Positions 61,654 to 64,000 of a stretch of 64,000 nucleotides of DNA are shown piece after piece (positions within the stretch are counted from its first letter, which is position 1; each line of letters starts with the position of its first letter). Source of the stretch: Georgenia sp. EYE_87 (GTDB taxonomy: Bacteria; Actinomycetota; Actinomycetes; Actinomycetales; Actinomycetaceae). The notes below the pieces were generated by a model, which had not been told where the DNA came from, did no database searches, and was given only the letters and a program-made list of their open reading frames with translations. The DNA is taken from contig NZ_JAHXNL010000008.1 in the NCBI RefSeq assembly GCF_023148685.1, positions 1 to 64,000 of the forward strand, given 5' to 3'. Position numbers and translations under genes: made by a program.

Positions 61654-62355
61654 ATGTCGGAGGAGGCGGAACGCGGCCGGGAGGGCCGCGTCCCACTCAG
61701 TCGGGAGCGGGTGCTCGAGCACGCCGTCGCGGTCGCCGACGCCGGCGGCCTGGGGTCGCTCACCATGCGCTCCTTGGCCAAGGAGCTGGGCGTCAGACCC
61801 ATGGCGCTGTACCACCACTTCACGAACAAGGACGAGATCCTCGACGGGATCGTCGACCTGGTCTTCAGCGAGGTGGAGCTCCCCGCTCCCGACGGTGAGT
61901 GGCGCGCCGAGCTCAGCCGCCGCGCCGCCTCGGCGCGGGACGTGCTGCGGCGGCACTCCTGGGCGATCGCGCTGATGGAGTCCCGTTCGACGCCGGGACC
62001 GGCGACCCTGCGGCACCACGAAGCCGTGCTCGCCACCCTGCGGGGAGCCGGCCTCTCGCTGGAGATGACCGGACACGCCTACGCCCTCCTCGACGCCTTC
62101 GTCTACGGGTTCGCGATCCAGGAGGCGGCGCTGCCGTTCGGACCAGACACCGCTCAGGAGGTCGTGGCCTCGATCGCGGCGCAATTCTCCGGCGGCGAGT
62201 ACCCCTACCTCGCGGAGTACGCGACCGAGCGCGCCATGAAACCTGGCTACGACTTCGGTGACGAGTTCGAGTTCGGCCTCGGCGTCATCCTGGACGGGCT
62301 CGAACGGCTCGCCGGGCCGATGAGAGTCACGTCGCCACGCGGCGCCGAGGCCTGA
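61654..62355 (+). CDS. TetR-family regulator with TetR_C_1 type C terminus
   Basis: 233 aa. Helix-turn-helix SLTMRSLAKELGVRPMALYHHFTNKDEILDGI near residues 35-66 in parts. The C-terminal helical domain (ARDVLRRHSWAIALMESRSTPGP, HAYALLDAFVYGFAIQEAALPF) is the tetracycline-repressor-like C-terminal type, with FGLGVILDGLE at the end. It is divergent from the dehydrogenase and probably represses both genes through the operator at 61594-61626. Effector unknown. ATG 61654 follows GAAGGGGG. Confidence 0.92.
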   Translation: MSEEAERGREGRVPLSRERVLEHAVAVADAGGLGSLTMRSLAKELGVRPMALYHHFTNKDEILDGIVDLVFSEVELPAPDGEWRAELSRRAASARDVLRRHSWAIALMESRSTPGPATLRHHEAVLATLRGAGLSLEMTGHAYALLDAFVYGFAIQEAALPFGPDTAQEVVASIAAQFSGGEYPYLAEYATERAMKPGYDFGDEFEFGLGVILDGLERLAGPMRVTSPRGAEA

Positions 62356-62468
62356 CCACCGCCGGAGCCCGACGACCGACCCCACGCCTCTTTCTTGGAC
62401 CTTCCCGCCATGGCGCCGGGCGGCGGCCGAGCGGACACTAGCCCCACCTACTCCGGAAGAAGTGCCCC

Positions 62469-62837
62469 ATGGCCCGCGTCGAGACCAAGAACTTCAGCTC
62501 GCCCGACGAGACACGCGAGTTCAAGGGAAAGGGCAGGGCGCAGGTCGTCGTCGTCAACGGCCGCTCGGTCAGCAAGAGCACCTTCGAGCCCGGCTGGAAG
62601 TGGTCGGTGAACCTCAAGCCGATCGCCCAGACCGAGTTGTGCCAGGTCGAGCACTTCGGCTACGTCGTCTCCGGCAGGATGCGGGTCATCATGGCGGACG
62701 GCTCCCAGTTCGAGGCCGGCCCCGACGATCTGTTCTCGCTCCCGCCGGGCCACGACGCCGAGGTGATCGGCGACGAGCCGTGCGTCCTGGTCGACTTCGG
62801 TCAGGTCGACACGTACGCGAAGGCACCCGGGGACTGA
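62469..62837 (+). CDS. Cupin-domain protein
   Basis: 122 aa single cupin. Motif 1 is CQVEHFGYVVSGRMRVIMADG near residues 58-78 and motif 2 is GPDDLFSLPPGHDAEVIGDEP near 83-103, in parts, with His 62 and His 96 as possible metal ligands. The fold is typical of small stress or sugar-related cupins. No partner gene is evident. ATG 62469 stands 14 bp before ETKNF; upstream GAAGAAG acts as ribosome site. Function unknown. Confidence 0.85.
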   Translation: MARVETKNFSSPDETREFKGKGRAQVVVVNGRSVSKSTFEPGWKWSVNLKPIAQTELCQVEHFGYVVSGRMRVIMADGSQFEAGPDDLFSLPPGHDAEVIGDEPCVLVDFGQVDTYAKAPGD

Positions 62838-62853
62838 GGACGCCGGGAACTGA

Positions 62854-63339
62854 TCACGACACACGCGCTCCCGGGCTCGTGGCCGCGGGAGCCGCGGGAG
62901 CCGCGGGAGCCGCGGGAGCCGCGGGAGCCTCGGCCGCGGTGAGCTGACGCATGAGGGACGCGTCGTCGCGCACCGCCCAGTGCTCGACGGCCCGGCCGTC
63001 TCGCATCCGCAGCAGGTGTATCTGCCGGTAGCTGAAGGTGTTGCCGCTCGGTGCCAGGTCGAAGAACGGACCCGTGTGACGGCCGCTGTGGGTGCAGTGG
63101 AGGGCGACCATCTCGCCCTCCGCCACCACGTGGTGGACCGTCCAGGACTGCTCCGAGAACGCCCTCCCGAGCATGTGCATGAAGGGCGACACGCTCGGCA
63201 GGCCGGGCGGCGTCCCCGGGGGCGCCTCGTGGTTGACGAAGTCCGGGCTGACCAGCTCGGCGAGCGCGGCGTCGTCCTGCACGGGGAACACCTCCTCGAG
63301 AACGCGGCGAGCAGCCTTCTTCATCGCTTCGGTGTCCAT
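62854..63339 (-). CDS. SnoaL-like (ester cyclase-type) protein
   Basis: 161 aa. NTF2-like fold: RVLEEVFPVQDDAALAELVSPDFVNHEAPPGTPPG in parts, VHHVVAEGEMVALHCTHSGRHTGPFF and YRQIHLLRMRDGRAVEHWAVRDDASLMRQL. This matches SnoaL-like polyketide cyclase/ester cyclase proteins of unknown substrate. After the fold comes a low-complexity tail of repeated APA units encoded by a 9-bp tandem repeat. ATG 63339 follows GGAGGAG. Divergent from the partial TetR gene. Confidence 0.87.
   Translation of the reverse strand: MDTEAMKKAARRVLEEVFPVQDDAALAELVSPDFVNHEAPPGTPPGLPSVSPFMHMLGRAFSEQSWTVHHVVAEGEMVALHCTHSGRHTGPFFDLAPSGNTFSYRQIHLLRMRDGRAVEHWAVRDDASLMRQLTAAEAPAAPAAPAAPAAPAATSPGARVS
62882..62926. repeat. Five exact copies of a 9-bp tandem repeat (GCCGCGGGA)
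   Basis: Five units (62882-62926), read on the minus strand as Ser/Pro/Ala codons of the SnoaL-like protein's tail. Because the unit is a multiple of three, expansion or loss changes only the tail length and keeps the frame. Confidence 0.9.
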
Positions 63340-63408
63340 CGCTCCTCCTTCGGAGCACCGCGGCCGGGAGTCGGCCGCGAGTTATTGGTGCCAGTATCAT
63401 TCCTCCCA

Positions 63409-64000
63409 ATGTCCGACAGTACAAGACCCCGCCGCCGCTACGACGCGCCTGTGCGTCGCGAGCGGGCGGCGCGCACCCGCGCCGCGGTCGTCGAGGCCGC
63501 CGCCCGGGTCTTCGTGGAGCGCGGGTACGCCGGCGCGACCATGGTGCAGATCGCGGCGGAGGCGGGCGTAGCCGTCGAGACCGTCTACCGCTCGGCCGAC
63601 GGGAAGGCCGCGCTGCTGGAGGCCGCGGTGCAGGCGGCTCTCGCCGGCGGCGCCGAACGCGCCAGTATTCGGGTGGAGGACCGCCCGGGGATCCGCCGGG
63701 TGATCGGGGAGCAGGACCCGCGCCGCCAGCTCTGGCTCTACGCCTCCACCCAGCCGGGCGTGTGGAGCAGGGCCGGTGACCTCCTGCGGGTTCTCGACGC
63801 CGCCGCCAGCAGCGAGCCCCAGCTAGCGGCGTTGCGCCTGGCACACGACCGCCAGCGGCACGACGGCCTGCTGCGGTTCGCGAGGCTGCTCGGCGAGCGC
63901 GGGCACCTGCGCGAGGGGATGTCGGCGGAACGAGCCGCGGACATCCTGTGGACCGTCTGCGCGCAGGCCAACTACGACAGCCTGGTACGCGCGTGCGGGT
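63409..64000 (+). CDS. TetR-family regulator (3' partial)
   Basis: At least 197 codons, running off the right edge. Helix-turn-helix region near residues 43-62 (ATMVQIAAEAGVAVETVYRS), preceded by a basic arm (STRPRRRYDAPVRRERAARTR). The ligand domain follows without a named family. ATG 63409 lies after CCTCCCA. It is divergent from the SnoaL-like gene with a 69-bp gap containing ATTGG and CCAAT arms (63384-63388 and 63406-63410), a weak operator candidate. The C terminus is not visible. Confidence 0.87.
   Translation, partial: MSDSTRPRRRYDAPVRRERAARTRAAVVEAAARVFVERGYAGATMVQIAAEAGVAVETVYRSADGKAALLEAAVQAALAGGAERASIRVEDRPGIRRVIGEQDPRRQLWLYASTQPGVWSRAGDLLRVLDAAASSEPQLAALRLAHDRQRHDGLLRFARLLGERGHLREGMSAERAADILWTVCAQANYDSLVRACG

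Noticed and set aside
62882-62926. Tandem repeat considered as a CRISPR array
   Set aside because: Units are 9 bp, contiguous with no spacers, and inside a coding region.

Overview
The window is very GC-rich, with GC-ending codons, GTG starts and many ATGA, GTGA and TGATG stop/start overlaps. Gene content (deazaflavin-dependent nitroreductase-type enzyme, several DesK/NarL-type two-component pairs, CUT1 sugar transporter with LacI regulator) fits an actinomycete. A Micrococcales relative of Cellulomonas or Georgenia is my inference, not something the sequence proves. No rRNA, tRNA or CRISPR array was seen.

Region 1 (1-10,176) is an accessory island with less GC-biased codon use (TTA and ATA codons occur). 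It holds a left-truncated McrB, McrC, a decayed membrane-protein fragment, and a decayed IS1634-family element whose ends abut a 134-bp direct repeat. That repeat looks like the long target duplication known for this family. Next come a von Willebrand A protein, a PP2C phosphatase and a kinase with helix-hairpin-helix motifs, coupled by overlapping starts (the E. coli YegL-YegK-YegI arrangement), then a DUF4236 miniprotein and an uncharacterised zinc-ribbon protein. This is the best candidate for an undescribed defence or stress system.

Region 2 (10,173-25,600) is regulatory and variable: three histidine kinase/response regulator pairs, two antitoxin-PIN toxin modules, a flavin monooxygenase, several membrane proteins of unknown role (one frameshifted), a large unknown protein, and a secreted-protein pseudogene.

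Region 3 (25,587-36,891) has a secreted calcineurin-type phosphoesterase and a LacI-controlled sugar operon: substrate-binding lipoprotein, two permeases, GH31 alpha-xylosidase and GH1 beta-glucosidase. Together these could import and dismantle alpha-xylosyl/beta-glucosyl oligosaccharides. Four similar operator-like sites lie before the regulator and before the operon.

Region 4 (36,916-48,000) has a PNPOx-family protein, a membrane protein, a TetR regulator, a branched-chain-amino-acid/urea-type ABC operon (with a fused permease-ATPase) ending in an amidase, an acyl-CoA synthetase, a CinA-type molybdopterin-binding protein and the 3' stub of a dehydrogenase.

Region 5 (48,137-64,000) has housekeeping and transport genes: acetyltransferase, DUF421 protein, beta-propeller lipoprotein, SulP transporter, MerR regulator, a second flavin monooxygenase, a universal stress protein, a GntR regulator divergent from a tripartite tricarboxylate transporter operon plus MFS protein, a dehydrogenase/TetR divergent pair around a perfect inverted-repeat operator, a cupin, a SnoaL-like protein, and a TetR gene running off the right edge.
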